Shown piece by piece: positions 17,350 through 25,573 of a DNA stretch of 64,000 nucleotides. A program made the position numbers and the translations under genes. The stretch is taken from the NCBI RefSeq assembly GCF_000430025.1, contig NZ_KE387021.1, forward strand, positions 71,434 to 135,433, read 5' to 3'. Position 1 is the stretch's first letter; every line of letters begins with the position of its first letter. The notes beneath the pieces are model-generated. The model was not told the origin of the DNA, searched no databases, and saw only the letters and a list, made by a program, of their open reading frames with translations. The DNA is from Flavobacterium suncheonense GH29-5 = DSM 17707 (lineage in GTDB: Bacteria; Bacteroidota; Bacteroidia; Flavobacteriales; Flavobacteriaceae).

Positions 17350-17877
17350 ATGAAACCTACGGTACTTCAAAAAAACGAATATGCATCTTTTTATCAGCCG
17401 TATCTGGATGCTTTAGAGGAAAATATCAACCTGATTGACGAACTTGAAATCAGTTTGTACAATACCATTCATTTCATACAGGATATTCCGATGGATAAAT
17501 TTGATTATCGCTATGCGGAAGGAAAATGGACCATCAAGGAAATCATCCAGCACATTATTGATGCCGAACGCGTTTTTAGTTACAGAGCCTTACGGTTTTC
17601 AAGAAACGACAAAACAGAACTTCCGGGTTACGATGAAAATCTGTTTGCCGACACAGTTAATCCGATGGCCAATCAAAGGCATCTGAAAGATTTGCTGACA
17701 GAGCTTTCGGCTGTTCGTCATTCGACAATCTGTCTATTTAAAAGTTTTACACCGGAAGATTTTCTAAAAATAGGAGTGGCGTCTGAAAGGGAAATGTCGG
17801 TTCGCGCCATAGGTTTTATCATTATCGGGCATCAGAATCACCACATGAGGGTATTTAAGCAACGTTATTTAGATTAA
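17350..17877 (+). CDS. DinB family protein
   Basis: The 175-residue four-helix-bundle protein matches the DinB/DfrA-like superfamily (DinB_2). It carries the three spaced metal-binding His candidates: IQHIIDAERVFSYRALRF in the middle, and GHQNHHMRVFKQRY at the C-terminus. Such proteins are metal-dependent thiol transferases or of unknown role. The start is the ATG at 17350; the longer frame begins inside the preceding terminator. Confidence 0.87.
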   Translation: MKPTVLQKNEYASFYQPYLDALEENINLIDELEISLYNTIHFIQDIPMDKFDYRYAEGKWTIKEIIQHIIDAERVFSYRALRFSRNDKTELPGYDENLFADTVNPMANQRHLKDLLTELSAVRHSTICLFKSFTPEDFLKIGVASEREMSVRAIGFIIIGHQNHHMRVFKQRYLD

Positions 17878-17884
17878 AAAGCAT

Positions 17885-17915
17885 AAAAAAAGGAACTCAA
17901 TTGAGTTCCTTTTTT
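17885..17915. terminator. Bidirectional terminator
   Basis: The perfect palindrome GGAACTCAATTGAGTTCC (17892-17909) is flanked by A7 and T6 runs, so it can end both the DinB gene and the convergent acidic-protein gene. Confidence 0.85.
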
Positions 17916-17916
17916 G

Positions 17917-18270
17917 TTAATCTTCGTCTGAATCCTCTTCGTCATCAACCGGTTCGTCTTTAGGCTCATCTTCTTCATCGTCGGAACTGTCTTCAATGTC
18001 CAGTTCTTTTAATGCATCTAATGAATCTTCACCGCCGTCGATGTCTTCATCGTCTTCGTCGTAATTTTCAATTCTGTCTGCCAGTTTTGTACTTACTTTT
18101 ACCAAATAGATAGTGTCTTCTGTGCGAACTTCTACAGCTTCAACTGTTTCATTCTTAGCGTTTTTAAAACGGATTACATCAGAATCATCATATCCGTCCG
18201 GAAACTTCTCAACCAAAAGGGTTAAGATCTCATTCGTCAATTTAGCGTAATCTACAATTACTCTTTTCAT
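17917..18270 (-). CDS. Conserved hypothetical protein with acidic tail
   Basis: The 117-residue protein has a folded N-terminal half (KRVIVDYAKLTNEILTLLVE, then beta strands VEAVEVRTEDTIYLVKV) and an Asp/Glu-rich C-terminal half with almost no hydrophobic residues. Similar flavobacterial proteins exist and some are labelled DNA primase, for which no motif is visible here. The acidic tail may bind basic protein surfaces or metal ions, which is a guess. It has one of the best promoters in the window. Confidence 0.82.
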   Translation of the reverse strand: MKRVIVDYAKLTNEILTLLVEKFPDGYDDSDVIRFKNAKNETVEAVEVRTEDTIYLVKVSTKLADRIENYDEDDEDIDGGEDSLDALKELDIEDSSDDEEDEPKDEPVDDEEDSDED

Positions 18271-18299
18271 TCGTTGTGCTTTAATCTTTTGTATGTGGT

Positions 18300-18330
18300 C
18301 AAATGTAATATCCTAATTCTTATTTTCAAA
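18300..18330 (-). promoter_or_regulatory. Promoter of the acidic-tail protein gene
   Basis: On the minus strand, TTTG (18327-18330), exactly 19 bp, and TACATTTG (18300-18307) fit the Bacteroidetes consensus perfectly. The ATG is 29 nt further on. Confidence 0.75.
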
Positions 18331-18357
18331 TAAAATTTATTTTTTTTTTGAAAAATT

Positions 18358-19332
18358 TTACCAGCCTAAAACATAAGCAAAAATAAGGGGTGCAACGATA
18401 GTAGCATCAGATTCCACAATAAATTTCGGAGTTGTGATATCTAACTTACCCCAAGTAATTTTTTCGTTCGGAACCGCTCCCGAATAAGAACCGTAACTAG
18501 TTGTCGAATCTGAAATCTGACAGAAATAACTCCAGAACGGCACATCGTGCATTTCCATATCCTGATACAACATCGGCACCACACAAATAGGGAAGTCTCC
18601 GGCAATACCACCGCCAATCTGGAAGAAACCAATTCCTTTGCCTTCGCAGTTTTTAGTGTACCAGTCTGCTAACCACATCATATATTCCACACCGCTTTTC
18701 ATTGTTGTGGCGTTAAATTCACCTTTAATGCAGTAAGAAGCAAAAATGTTTCCCATGGTACTGTCTTCCCATCCCGGAACTACGATTGGTAAGTTTTTCT
18801 CCGCTGCTGCAACCATCCAGGAATCTTTAGGGTCGATTTCGTAGTATTGTTGTAACACTCCGGAATTGATCATCTGGTACATAAATTCGTGAGGAAAATA
18901 GCGTTCTCCCTTAGAATTGGCATTGTTCCAGATATCGTATAAATGTTGTTGTAAACGACGGAAAGCTTCTTCTTCCGGAATACAGGTATCGGTTACGCGG
19001 TTGTAATGGTTTTCCAGTAAATCCCATTCTTCCTGCGGGCTTAAATCGCGGTAATTTGGAACTCGTTTATAGGAATTATGAGCTACAAGGTTCATGATAT
19101 CTTCTTCAAGATTAGCACCAGTACATGAAATGATGTGAACTTTATCCTGACGAATCATTTCGGCCAATGATTTTCCTAACTCAGCAGTACTCATGGCACC
19201 GGCAAGTGTAATCATCATTTTTCCGTTGTCTAACAAGTGCTCTTCGTATCCTTTAGCGGCATCAACAAGAGCTGCTGAATTAAAGTGAAGATAATGTTTC
19301 TCAATAAACTGACTGATAGGGCCTTTACTCAT
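18358..19332 (-). CDS. Deoxyhypusine synthase-like protein
   Basis: The 324-residue protein belongs to the deoxyhypusine synthase superfamily of NAD-dependent aminobutyl transferases. The catalytic Lys region ITWGKLDITTPKFIVESDATIVAPL matches the eukaryotic WGK motif. Gly-rich FFQIGGGIAGDFPI and IISCTGANLEEDIMN are NAD-site segments. Bacteria lack eIF5A, so such homologues are thought to make homospermidine or a related polyamine. The gene starts 24 bp after arginine decarboxylase on the same strand, which supports a polyamine role. The EF-P gene at 32348 is a theoretical alternative target, but nothing in the sequence supports it. Confidence 0.9.
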   Translation of the reverse strand: MSKGPISQFIEKHYLHFNSAALVDAAKGYEEHLLDNGKMMITLAGAMSTAELGKSLAEMIRQDKVHIISCTGANLEEDIMNLVAHNSYKRVPNYRDLSPQEEWDLLENHYNRVTDTCIPEEEAFRRLQQHLYDIWNNANSKGERYFPHEFMYQMINSGVLQQYYEIDPKDSWMVAAAEKNLPIVVPGWEDSTMGNIFASYCIKGEFNATTMKSGVEYMMWLADWYTKNCEGKGIGFFQIGGGIAGDFPICVVPMLYQDMEMHDVPFWSYFCQISDSTTSYGSYSGAVPNEKITWGKLDITTPKFIVESDATIVAPLIFAYVLGW

Positions 19333-19356
19333 TTTTATCTCTTTTATGTAATTGAA

Positions 19357-20763
19357 TTATTGTTTTTTCTTGTTATAGCCTAAGATTTCCAAGACATCTT
19401 CTGCTTTTTGTTGTTCGGAAAATACTTCTGTGGCGAAGATTCCGTTTTTGTCTTTATCGATCAGGATGTGTTTCGGATGCGGTAAAATACAGTGGTGTAA
19501 GCCGCCAAAACCTCCAATGGTTTCCTGATAAGCCCCGGTGTTGAAGAAGCCGATATATAAAGGCTTTTCCTTGTTGTATTTCGGTAAATAAACCGCATTC
19601 ATGTGTTGTTCGGAGTTGTAATAATCATCTCCGTCACAGGTTAAACCGCCCAAAAGTACGCGCTCATAAGTGTCATTCCAACGGTTTACGGCCATCATAA
19701 CAAAGCGCTTGTTGATTGCCCAAGTGTCCGGAAGGGTAGTGATGAAAGACGAATCAATCATGTTCCAGTTTTCACGGTCGTTTTGTTTTTTCTGATATAA
19801 AACCTGATAAATGGCACCACCGGATTCTCCAACGGTAAACGATCCGAATTCCGTAAAAATGTGAGGCACAGGAACTTCAGCTTCGTCACAGGCAATTTTA
19901 ATCTGATTTAAAATCTCATCAACCATATATTGGTAGTCGTACTCAAAGGCCAATGAATTTTTAATCGGGAAACCGCCGCCGATATTCAGACTGTCTAAAG
20001 TCGGACACTCTTTTTTCAGGGCGATGTACACTTTCATACATTTTAAAAGCTCGTTCCAGTAATAAGCCGTATCGCGAATACCGGCGTTAATAAAGAAGTG
20101 AAGCATTTTCAGCTCTACCTTTTTATTGTCCTGGATTTGTTTGCGGTAAAACGGTACAATATCCTTGTAACCAATTCCCAGACGGGAAGTATAAAACTCG
20201 AATTTAGGTTCTTCCTCCGCGGCAATACGGATACCGATTTTGAATTTTCCTTCAATTTGTTCCTGAAGCAAATCCAGTTCTTCGAAATTGTCGATTACCG
20301 GAAGCGTGTTTTTATGGCCGTTGTTGATTAAACGGGCAATATTTGTGATGTACTGATCGCGTTTAAAACCGTTACAGACCACAAAGGTGTTTTTGTTGAT
20401 TTTACCTTCTTCCATAAGACGTTCCACGATATCGATGTCGAATGCGGAAGAGGTTTCAATATGAATATTGTTTTTTAACGCTTCGTTCAGAATGAATTCG
20501 AAATGAGAGCTTTTGGTGCAATAGCAATAGAAATATTTTGCCTCATAACCATGTCTTTCCATCGAATTCCGGAACCACATCTTTGCTTTGTTGATATTTT
20601 CGGAAATTTTAGGTAAGTAGGTGAATTTTAACGGCGTTCCGTATTGTTCTACTAATTTCATCAGGTCAATACCGTGAAATTGCAGGTTGTCTTTATTTAA
20701 CGTAAACTCTTCCTGAGGAAAATAAAAAGTCTGATTGATTAAGTCGTAATATTTGGTGTTCAT
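19357..20763 (-). CDS. speA: Biosynthetic arginine decarboxylase
   Basis: This PLP-dependent fold-III decarboxylase converts arginine to agmatine, the first step of polyamine synthesis. At 468 residues it is the short Bacteroidota form rather than the 630-residue E. coli enzyme. Visible motifs are the N-terminal barrel (YGTPLKFTYLPKISENINKA), the phosphate-binding LNIGGGFPI, IRIAAEEEPKFEFYTSRLG, and the partner-subunit Cys-Asp site in LTCDGDDYY. It forms a pair with the downstream deoxyhypusine-synthase-like gene. Confidence 0.92.
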   Translation of the reverse strand: MNTKYYDLINQTFYFPQEEFTLNKDNLQFHGIDLMKLVEQYGTPLKFTYLPKISENINKAKMWFRNSMERHGYEAKYFYCYCTKSSHFEFILNEALKNNIHIETSSAFDIDIVERLMEEGKINKNTFVVCNGFKRDQYITNIARLINNGHKNTLPVIDNFEELDLLQEQIEGKFKIGIRIAAEEEPKFEFYTSRLGIGYKDIVPFYRKQIQDNKKVELKMLHFFINAGIRDTAYYWNELLKCMKVYIALKKECPTLDSLNIGGGFPIKNSLAFEYDYQYMVDEILNQIKIACDEAEVPVPHIFTEFGSFTVGESGGAIYQVLYQKKQNDRENWNMIDSSFITTLPDTWAINKRFVMMAVNRWNDTYERVLLGGLTCDGDDYYNSEQHMNAVYLPKYNKEKPLYIGFFNTGAYQETIGGFGGLHHCILPHPKHILIDKDKNGIFATEVFSEQQKAEDVLEILGYNKKKQ

Positions 20764-20822
20764 TTGAATCGTTGTTGTATAAGATTATAAATTTATAAAA
20801 TATTTCCTAAAACAACTGATTT

Positions 20823-21002
20823 TCAAACCCTTAGATTAGCGTAAATAATCTGCAGTTCGTCGTGAAGCGGATTGGTAAAATGAAAAATATCAAAATTCCG
20901 GAAGCTTTTAATAGAAAAAACGATTTGTTGCGGTTTAAACAACAATTTGTTCATTCGGCTGTTAGCGCTGTATACGTGCTGTACTTGCAGAGTTTTTTTC
21001 AT
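20823..21002 (-). CDS. Possible small protein (59 residues)
   Basis: A short basic open frame (KKTLQVQHVYSANSRMNKL...) lies between aroB and arginine decarboxylase on the same strand. TACATTTG, a perfect -7 element, ends 5 nt before its ATG, so the mRNA would be nearly leaderless. No family was recognised. It could equally be part of the arginine decarboxylase leader; the frame is short and I cannot confirm translation. Confidence 0.35.
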   Translation of the reverse strand: MKKTLQVQHVYSANSRMNKLLFKPQQIVFSIKSFRNFDIFHFTNPLHDELQIIYANLRV

Positions 21003-21007
21003 CACCG

Positions 21008-21015
21008 CAAATGTA
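21008..21015 (-). promoter_or_regulatory. -7 element upstream of the small ORF and arginine decarboxylase
   Basis: TACATTTG on the minus strand matches TAnnTTTG; no good -33 box was found. Transcription would start about at the ATG of the 59-residue frame and run on to arginine decarboxylase. Confidence 0.45.
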
Positions 21016-21058
21016 AAAAATATTAAAACGTATTTAAAAAGATTTTTTACAAAAAATA

Positions 21059-22126
21059 TCAGTTTTTATAATCTTCAAAAGCACTGTTAATCAGATCGTT
21101 GGTAACAAATTGATTGATTTTTATTTTTCCTATTCCGTCGAGTAGCGCAAATTGTACTTTTCCGAATTCGTTTTTTTTGTCGTGAATCAGTAATTCGGTG
21201 ATTTTTTCAATATCCGTTTTGTCGAAATCCACCGGCTCGAAAATATCAGAAATAATGTATTTAATTTCCTGGTACTCTTCTTTGGACAGCAGATTCTTTT
21301 CCATCGAAAGATAACTTTCCAGAATCATTCCCACAGCAATGGCTTCTCCGTGCAGCAATGATTTTTTGTCATCATTTTCCAGAAAATAACTTTCAATGGC
21401 GTGCCCTAAAGTGTGGCCGAAATTGAGCGCTTTCCGGATTCCGTTTTCCGTAGGATCCTGTAAAACGACATTGTTTTTTATTTCAACAGATTGATGAATT
21501 AAAATGTCTAAATCTTCTGTATTTAAACTGCTTAGCATTTTAAATTTGTCCCAGTAATCTTTATCCTGAATCAAACCGTGCTTTAACATTTCGGCCAAAC
21601 CCGAACGCATTTCGTTTTGTGGTAATGTAGTTAAAAAATGTGTGTCAATTAAAACAGCTTTCGGTGTGGTAATGGTTCCGATCTGATTTTTAAGATTTCC
21701 CAAATCGACTCCGTTTTTCCCGCCAATGGAAGCGTCAACCATAGCCAAAAGCGTTGTCGGGATGTTTATGTATTCGATTCCTCGTTTAAATGTAGAGGCT
21801 ACGAATCCGCCCAAATCCGTTACAACACCGCCTCCGAGGTTTAGGATAATACTTTTCCGGTCGGCGCCAAGTTCTGTAAGTGCAGACCAGATTTCGTAAC
21901 AGGTTTCGATATTTTTGAACTGTTCACCGGCTTCAAATTCAATAATTTCTATGGGGGTTTCGGTTGCTAAATTGGCTATGAAATCCGGCAGGCAAAGTTC
22001 GCTGGTGCTGCTGTCTGCCAGTATAAAAACCTTGGAATAATGCTCCGGCAGCAGTGTTTCATTTAAATAGTTATAGATCGTTTCATTAAAATAAACAGAA
22101 TATCCGTTGGCGTTTATTGTCTGCAT
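21059..22126 (-). CDS. aroB: 3-dehydroquinate synthase
   Basis: AroB converts DAHP to 3-dehydroquinate in the shikimate pathway using NAD+ and a divalent metal. The signature GGGVVTDLGGFVASTFKRG is near residue 95, NIPTTLLAMVDASIGGKNGVD is next, and the metal-binding LNFGHTLGHAIE lies near 245. The 355-residue length is standard. The ATG at 22126 is chosen because the longer frame enters the divergent proline dehydrogenase promoter region. Confidence 0.96.
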   Translation of the reverse strand: MQTINANGYSVYFNETIYNYLNETLLPEHYSKVFILADSSTSELCLPDFIANLATETPIEIIEFEAGEQFKNIETCYEIWSALTELGADRKSIILNLGGGVVTDLGGFVASTFKRGIEYINIPTTLLAMVDASIGGKNGVDLGNLKNQIGTITTPKAVLIDTHFLTTLPQNEMRSGLAEMLKHGLIQDKDYWDKFKMLSSLNTEDLDILIHQSVEIKNNVVLQDPTENGIRKALNFGHTLGHAIESYFLENDDKKSLLHGEAIAVGMILESYLSMEKNLLSKEEYQEIKYIISDIFEPVDFDKTDIEKITELLIHDKKNEFGKVQFALLDGIGKIKINQFVTNDLINSAFEDYKN

Positions 22127-22191
22127 TTTGAAGTATTGATAATGGAACAGCAAAATAAGGCAAATTTTATTAATTATTCTCAAACACTACG

Positions 22192-22199
22192 TATATTTG
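22192..22199 (+). promoter_or_regulatory. Proline dehydrogenase promoter -7 element
   Basis: TATATTTG matches TAnnTTTG and ends 22 nt before the ATG at 22222. Confidence 0.5.
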
Positions 22200-22221
22200 T
22201 AAGCCGATTTATTAATAAACA

Positions 22222-23388
22222 ATGGAAAAAATATTTAACAATACCCAAGTCGCATTCTCCTTAAAAAATAACAGAGAATTAAACCGAGCTCATTTTCTTT
22301 TCAGGCTAATTGCAAGCCCATCATTAGTTAAAATAGGAACAGCATTAACCAATTTTTCTTTAAAATTTCATTTACCGGTAGAAGGAATCATCAGAAGTAC
22401 TGTTTTTGATCATTTTTGCGGTGGCGTAAGTGAGGAAGATTGTCTGAAAGTTGTCGATAAAATGTACACCAAGCGTGTTTCTTCCGTTCTGGATTATTCT
22501 GTGGAAGGAAAAGAAGAAGAAGCGCAATTTGATGCTGCTTTGCAAATGACCCTGAAAACCATTGAATTTGCCAAAGCAAAGGAAGCCATTCCGTTCGCGG
22601 TTTTTAAACCAACAGGTGTAGGTCGTTTAGGATTGTATGAAAAAGTAGGAGAGAAGAAAGAATTAACCGAAAGTGAAAAAGCAGAGTGGGACAGGGTTGT
22701 AAACCGCTTTGAAGTGATCTGTAAAACCGCTTTCGATAAAGAGGTAATGCTGCTGATTGATGCCGAAGAAAGCTGGATGCAGGATGCCGCAGATGATTTG
22801 ACCCTGGAAATGATGCGCAAATACAACAAACAAAAAGCCTTGATTTTCAATACACTGCAAATGTACCGTTGGGACCGTTTGGATTATCTGAAAAAAGTAC
22901 ACGAACTGGCAAAAGCGGAAGGTTTCTATATCGGAATGAAAGTAGTTCGCGGTGCCTACATGGAAAAAGAAGCGAAACGCGCGGAAGAAAAAGGGTATAA
23001 AAACCCGATTTGCCCGTCTAAACAGGCTACAGATGATAATTACGATGCTTGTATAGATTATATGATGCAAAATATTGATACTATGGCTGTTTTTGCCGGA
23101 ACCCACAACGAACAAAGTTCTTATAAGCTGATGGAGTTAATGGCACAGAAAGGAATTTCCAAAAATGATAACCGTGTTTGGTTCGGACAATTGTACGGAA
23201 TGAGCGACAATATCAGTTATAATTTAGCTGAAAACGGATATAATGTTGCCAAATATTTACCTTTCGGACCGGTTCGTGATGTGATGCCGTATTTGATACG
23301 AAGAGCTGAAGAAAATACTTCAGTTGCAGGACAAACCGGAAGAGAACTGATGCTTCTGGAAACCGAAAAGAAAAGAAGAAAATTATAA
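22222..23388 (+). CDS. Proline dehydrogenase
   Basis: This FAD enzyme oxidises proline to pyrroline-5-carboxylate. The 388 residues form a mono-functional beta/alpha barrel without the P5C dehydrogenase domain of PutA. Family blocks present are AVFKPTGVGRLGLYEKV, LLIDAEESWMQDA, KVVRGAYMEKE, VFAGTHNEQSS, and the C-terminal proline-site LPFGPVRDVMPYLIRRAEEN with paired Arg. It is a single gene closed by a strong terminator. Electrons are expected to pass to the quinone pool. Confidence 0.95.
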   Translation: MEKIFNNTQVAFSLKNNRELNRAHFLFRLIASPSLVKIGTALTNFSLKFHLPVEGIIRSTVFDHFCGGVSEEDCLKVVDKMYTKRVSSVLDYSVEGKEEEAQFDAALQMTLKTIEFAKAKEAIPFAVFKPTGVGRLGLYEKVGEKKELTESEKAEWDRVVNRFEVICKTAFDKEVMLLIDAEESWMQDAADDLTLEMMRKYNKQKALIFNTLQMYRWDRLDYLKKVHELAKAEGFYIGMKVVRGAYMEKEAKRAEEKGYKNPICPSKQATDDNYDACIDYMMQNIDTMAVFAGTHNEQSSYKLMELMAQKGISKNDNRVWFGQLYGMSDNISYNLAENGYNVAKYLPFGPVRDVMPYLIRRAEENTSVAGQTGRELMLLETEKKRRKL

Positions 23389-23393
23389 TTAAC

Positions 23394-23421
23394 AAAAACT
23401 CCGGATTGTTCCGGAGTTTTT
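23394..23421 (+). terminator. Terminator of proline dehydrogenase
   Basis: AAAAACTCCGGA pairs with TCCGGAGTTTTT across a 4-nt loop, and the right arm ends in T residues. Confidence 0.85.
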
Positions 23422-23423
23422 AT

Positions 23424-23693
23424 TTAAAAACAACGGTTAATCAGGATAAGAATTACCGGAAAAACAAGCAGATTGATAAGTATCTGGTAAAACCTGCTTA
23501 CGTTAATTTTTTCCAGTCCCAAATTAATCAGCAGTAACATGCCAAACAGCACAATGAAATAAACTGTGAAAACAATTCAGTTTCCGATATCTTTCATCCA
23601 TCGGAAATCGTAGAAACCTTCATCAATAAAGAAAAGAAACTGCGTTACAAGAAAGCTGTTAAGCGCCGAAAACAAAGTAAGATTAAGTTTCAT
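23424..23693 (-). pseudogene. Small membrane protein gene interrupted by an in-frame TGA
   Basis: From an ATG at 23693 a 89-codon frame runs to a TAA at 23424 but has one TGA at codon 39 (23577-23579). Both halves are clearly protein-like: the first has a hydrophobic stretch (LVTQFLFFIDEGFYDFRWMKDIGN), and the second two membrane segments (IVFTVYFIVLFGMLLLIN and ILINLLVFPVILILIN). A TGG Trp codon mutated to TGA is the simplest explanation. The product would have had about three membrane helices; no family is recognised. Confidence 0.6.
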
Positions 23694-23744
23694 GTTACTT
23701 TTTTAGTCATAACGAAACTTTTAACGGAATAGTATAAAAATAAA

Positions 23745-23774
23745 AAAACTCCTTAATTGCTTAAGAAGTTTTTT
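23745..23774 (-). terminator. tRNA-Val terminator
   Basis: On the minus strand, AAAAAACTTCTTAAG pairs with TTAAGGAGTTTTTT around a short loop with one mismatch, just downstream of the tRNA 3' end. Confidence 0.7.
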
Positions 23775-23775
23775 G

Positions 23776-23850
23776 TGGGCGATGAGGGGTTCGAACCCCC
23801 GACCCCCTCGGTGTAAACGAGGTGCTCTGAACCAGCTGAGCTAATCGCCC
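23776..23850 (-). tRNA. tRNA-Val (anticodon TAC)
   Basis: The minus strand folds as a complete cloverleaf: acceptor stem GGGCGAT/ATCGCCC, D arm AGCTCAGCTGGTTCAGAGC, anticodon stem-loop CCTCG-TTTACAC-CGAGG, and T arm GGGGGTTCGAACCCC. Anticodon TAC decodes Val (GUN). The discriminator base is A. The following bases are CAA, so CCA is not encoded and must be added enzymatically. Confidence 0.97.
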
Positions 23851-23860
23851 TTTTGTGTTG

Positions 23861-23891
23861 CAAATATACATTCAATATTTAATTACACAAG
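23861..23891 (-). promoter_or_regulatory. tRNA-Val promoter
   Basis: CTTG (23888-23891), 19 bp, and TATATTTG (23861-23868) on the minus strand; one mismatch in the -33 box. The -7 element ends 10 nt before the mature tRNA. Confidence 0.65.
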
Positions 23892-23907
23892 GCTTTCCCG
23901 AATATTT

Positions 23908-24282
23908 TTACGGTCTTTTTATGTCTTTCAAAATTACTTTTTCAGTATAATTTATCATTTCCACAGTAATTTCTTCATTTTTAGCACTTAATCCTTCTAT
24001 TACGTATAGTTTTCCGTTTTCTGCCGGTTGGTTGCTTTTTGAAAAATCTACATCGCCGTTTTGAAGACAGGCTTTAATATCTTCCAGGGTTACCCATTTT
24101 TCATTTAATTTTTGCTGGGCTTCCGGGGAAACGCTTAACTGTTTGCTTCTCAGATCTTTCAAAACTCTGCAATTGGGTAAATAACAAAATTCTGTTTTCT
24201 TCTTCTGAAAGAAAAACACAAGAAACATTCCGCCTAAAAGCAGTCCGAAAAGATAATACGCTAAACGATGTACAAATTTCAT
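23908..24282 (-). CDS. DUF4258-like membrane-anchored protein
   Basis: The 124-residue protein has one N-terminal membrane segment (about residues 5-25, LAYYLFGLLLGGMFLVFFF) followed by a Lys-rich stop-transfer region. A soluble domain with NEKWVTLEDIKACLQNGDVDFSKS and GKLYVIEGLSAKNEEITVEMIN follows. This resembles the DUF4258-type fold of flavobacterial proteins, though I am not sure. It starts at the ATG at 24282 and follows alanine dehydrogenase on the same strand after 44 bp. Confidence 0.75.
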   Translation of the reverse strand: MKFVHRLAYYLFGLLLGGMFLVFFFQKKKTEFCYLPNCRVLKDLRSKQLSVSPEAQQKLNEKWVTLEDIKACLQNGDVDFSKSNQPAENGKLYVIEGLSAKNEEITVEMINYTEKVILKDIKRP

Positions 24283-24326
24283 GGTATTTAATTTGCTGCA
24301 AAAATAAGCAAACAATTTGCGATGGC

Positions 24327-25520
24327 CTAAAATACAATCAAATTAATATCGCGGTACGGAATGTTAAACCAATCGGCTATGGATTTGTTGGTCAGTAAGC
24401 CGTGATACATATAAACCCCGTTTTTCAAACCTCTATTGCAACGGATGGCGCTTTCAATTCCGCCGTCATCGGCAATCTGAATCAGGAAAGGTGTAATGAT
24501 GTTACTGATGGACATTGATGCCGTCTTAGAATAGCGGGAAGGAATATTAGGTACGCAATAATGAATCACGTTGTGTTTTATAAAGATTGGTTTTTCATGC
24601 GTGGTGATTTCCGAAGTTTCGAAACAACCGCCGGTATCAATACTTACGTCTACAATTACGGCTCCTTTTTTCATGTGTTCTACCATGGTTTCGGTAACCA
24701 CGACCGGAGTTCTGTTATTACCACGCATGGCTCCGATGGCTACATCACAACGCATCAGCGATTTTAAAAGAGATTTTTCCTGAATGGTGGAAGTAAAAAT
24801 CGGCTGATTCAAAGAATTTTGTAACCTGCGGAGTTTTGTAATGGAATTATCGAAAACTTTTACGCTTGCTCCTAAACCTAAGGCCGTTCTGGCCGCATAT
24901 TCCGCAACCGTTCCGGAACCCAAAATGACAATTTCCGTAGGACGCACTCCGGTAATATTTCCGAAAAGCAGCCCTTTTCCGATGGATTGGTTAATCATTA
25001 ATTCGGCGGCAATCAGTACCGAGGCCGTTCCTGCAATTTCGGAAAGGGACCGGACAGCAGGGTAGGAACCGTCTTCGTCTTTTATAAATTCAAAGGCTAA
25101 TGAAGTAATGCGTTTGGTTGCTAAAGCTTCAAAATAGGCTTTTTTCTGTGTTTTTATCTGAAGCGCCGAAATTACAATCGTTTGCGGGTTAATCATCTCG
25201 ATTTCTTCCAAAGTAGGCGGTTCTACTTTTAAAATCATCGGACAACTGAAAACTTTTTTGGTATCGCTGGTGATTTCCGCACCGGCATCGCTGTACTCTT
25301 TGTCTGAATAACTGGAACTTAGACCGGCTCCGGCTTCCAGTAAAACCCTGTGACCGTGATAGGTAAGTGAATTCACAGCATCGGGAGTTAAACAAATTCT
25401 ACGTTCCTGATAACAAGTTTCTTTAGGAATACCAATAAAAAGCTGGCTTTTGTGTTTCATTATTTCCAGCTTTTCTTCCTGCGGAATTAACTGTTGCGAA
25501 GTAAAAGGTGTTATCGGCAT
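24327..25520 (-). CDS. ald: Alanine dehydrogenase
   Basis: This enzyme interconverts alanine and pyruvate/ammonia using NAD+. The 397-residue protein has the AlaDh/PNT N-terminal domain (GIPKETCYQERRICLTPDAV), a Rossmann domain with VILGSGTVAEYAARTALGLGASVKVFD near residue 200, and VIVDVSIDTGGCFET. The C-terminal hydride-transfer region ends the protein. The Flavobacteriaceae form is somewhat longer than the 370-residue Bacillus enzyme. It is 53 bp downstream of tsaE and may share its promoter. Confidence 0.93.
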   Translation of the reverse strand: MPITPFTSQQLIPQEEKLEIMKHKSQLFIGIPKETCYQERRICLTPDAVNSLTYHGHRVLLEAGAGLSSSYSDKEYSDAGAEITSDTKKVFSCPMILKVEPPTLEEIEMINPQTIVISALQIKTQKKAYFEALATKRITSLAFEFIKDEDGSYPAVRSLSEIAGTASVLIAAELMINQSIGKGLLFGNITGVRPTEIVILGSGTVAEYAARTALGLGASVKVFDNSITKLRRLQNSLNQPIFTSTIQEKSLLKSLMRCDVAIGAMRGNNRTPVVVTETMVEHMKKGAVIVDVSIDTGGCFETSEITTHEKPIFIKHNVIHYCVPNIPSRYSKTASMSISNIITPFLIQIADDGGIESAIRCNRGLKNGVYMYHGLLTNKSIADWFNIPYRDINLIVF

Positions 25521-25573
25521 GATGGTGTTGTGATTGTTTTGGACAAGTTACAAAAAATTAACAAACGAATATT

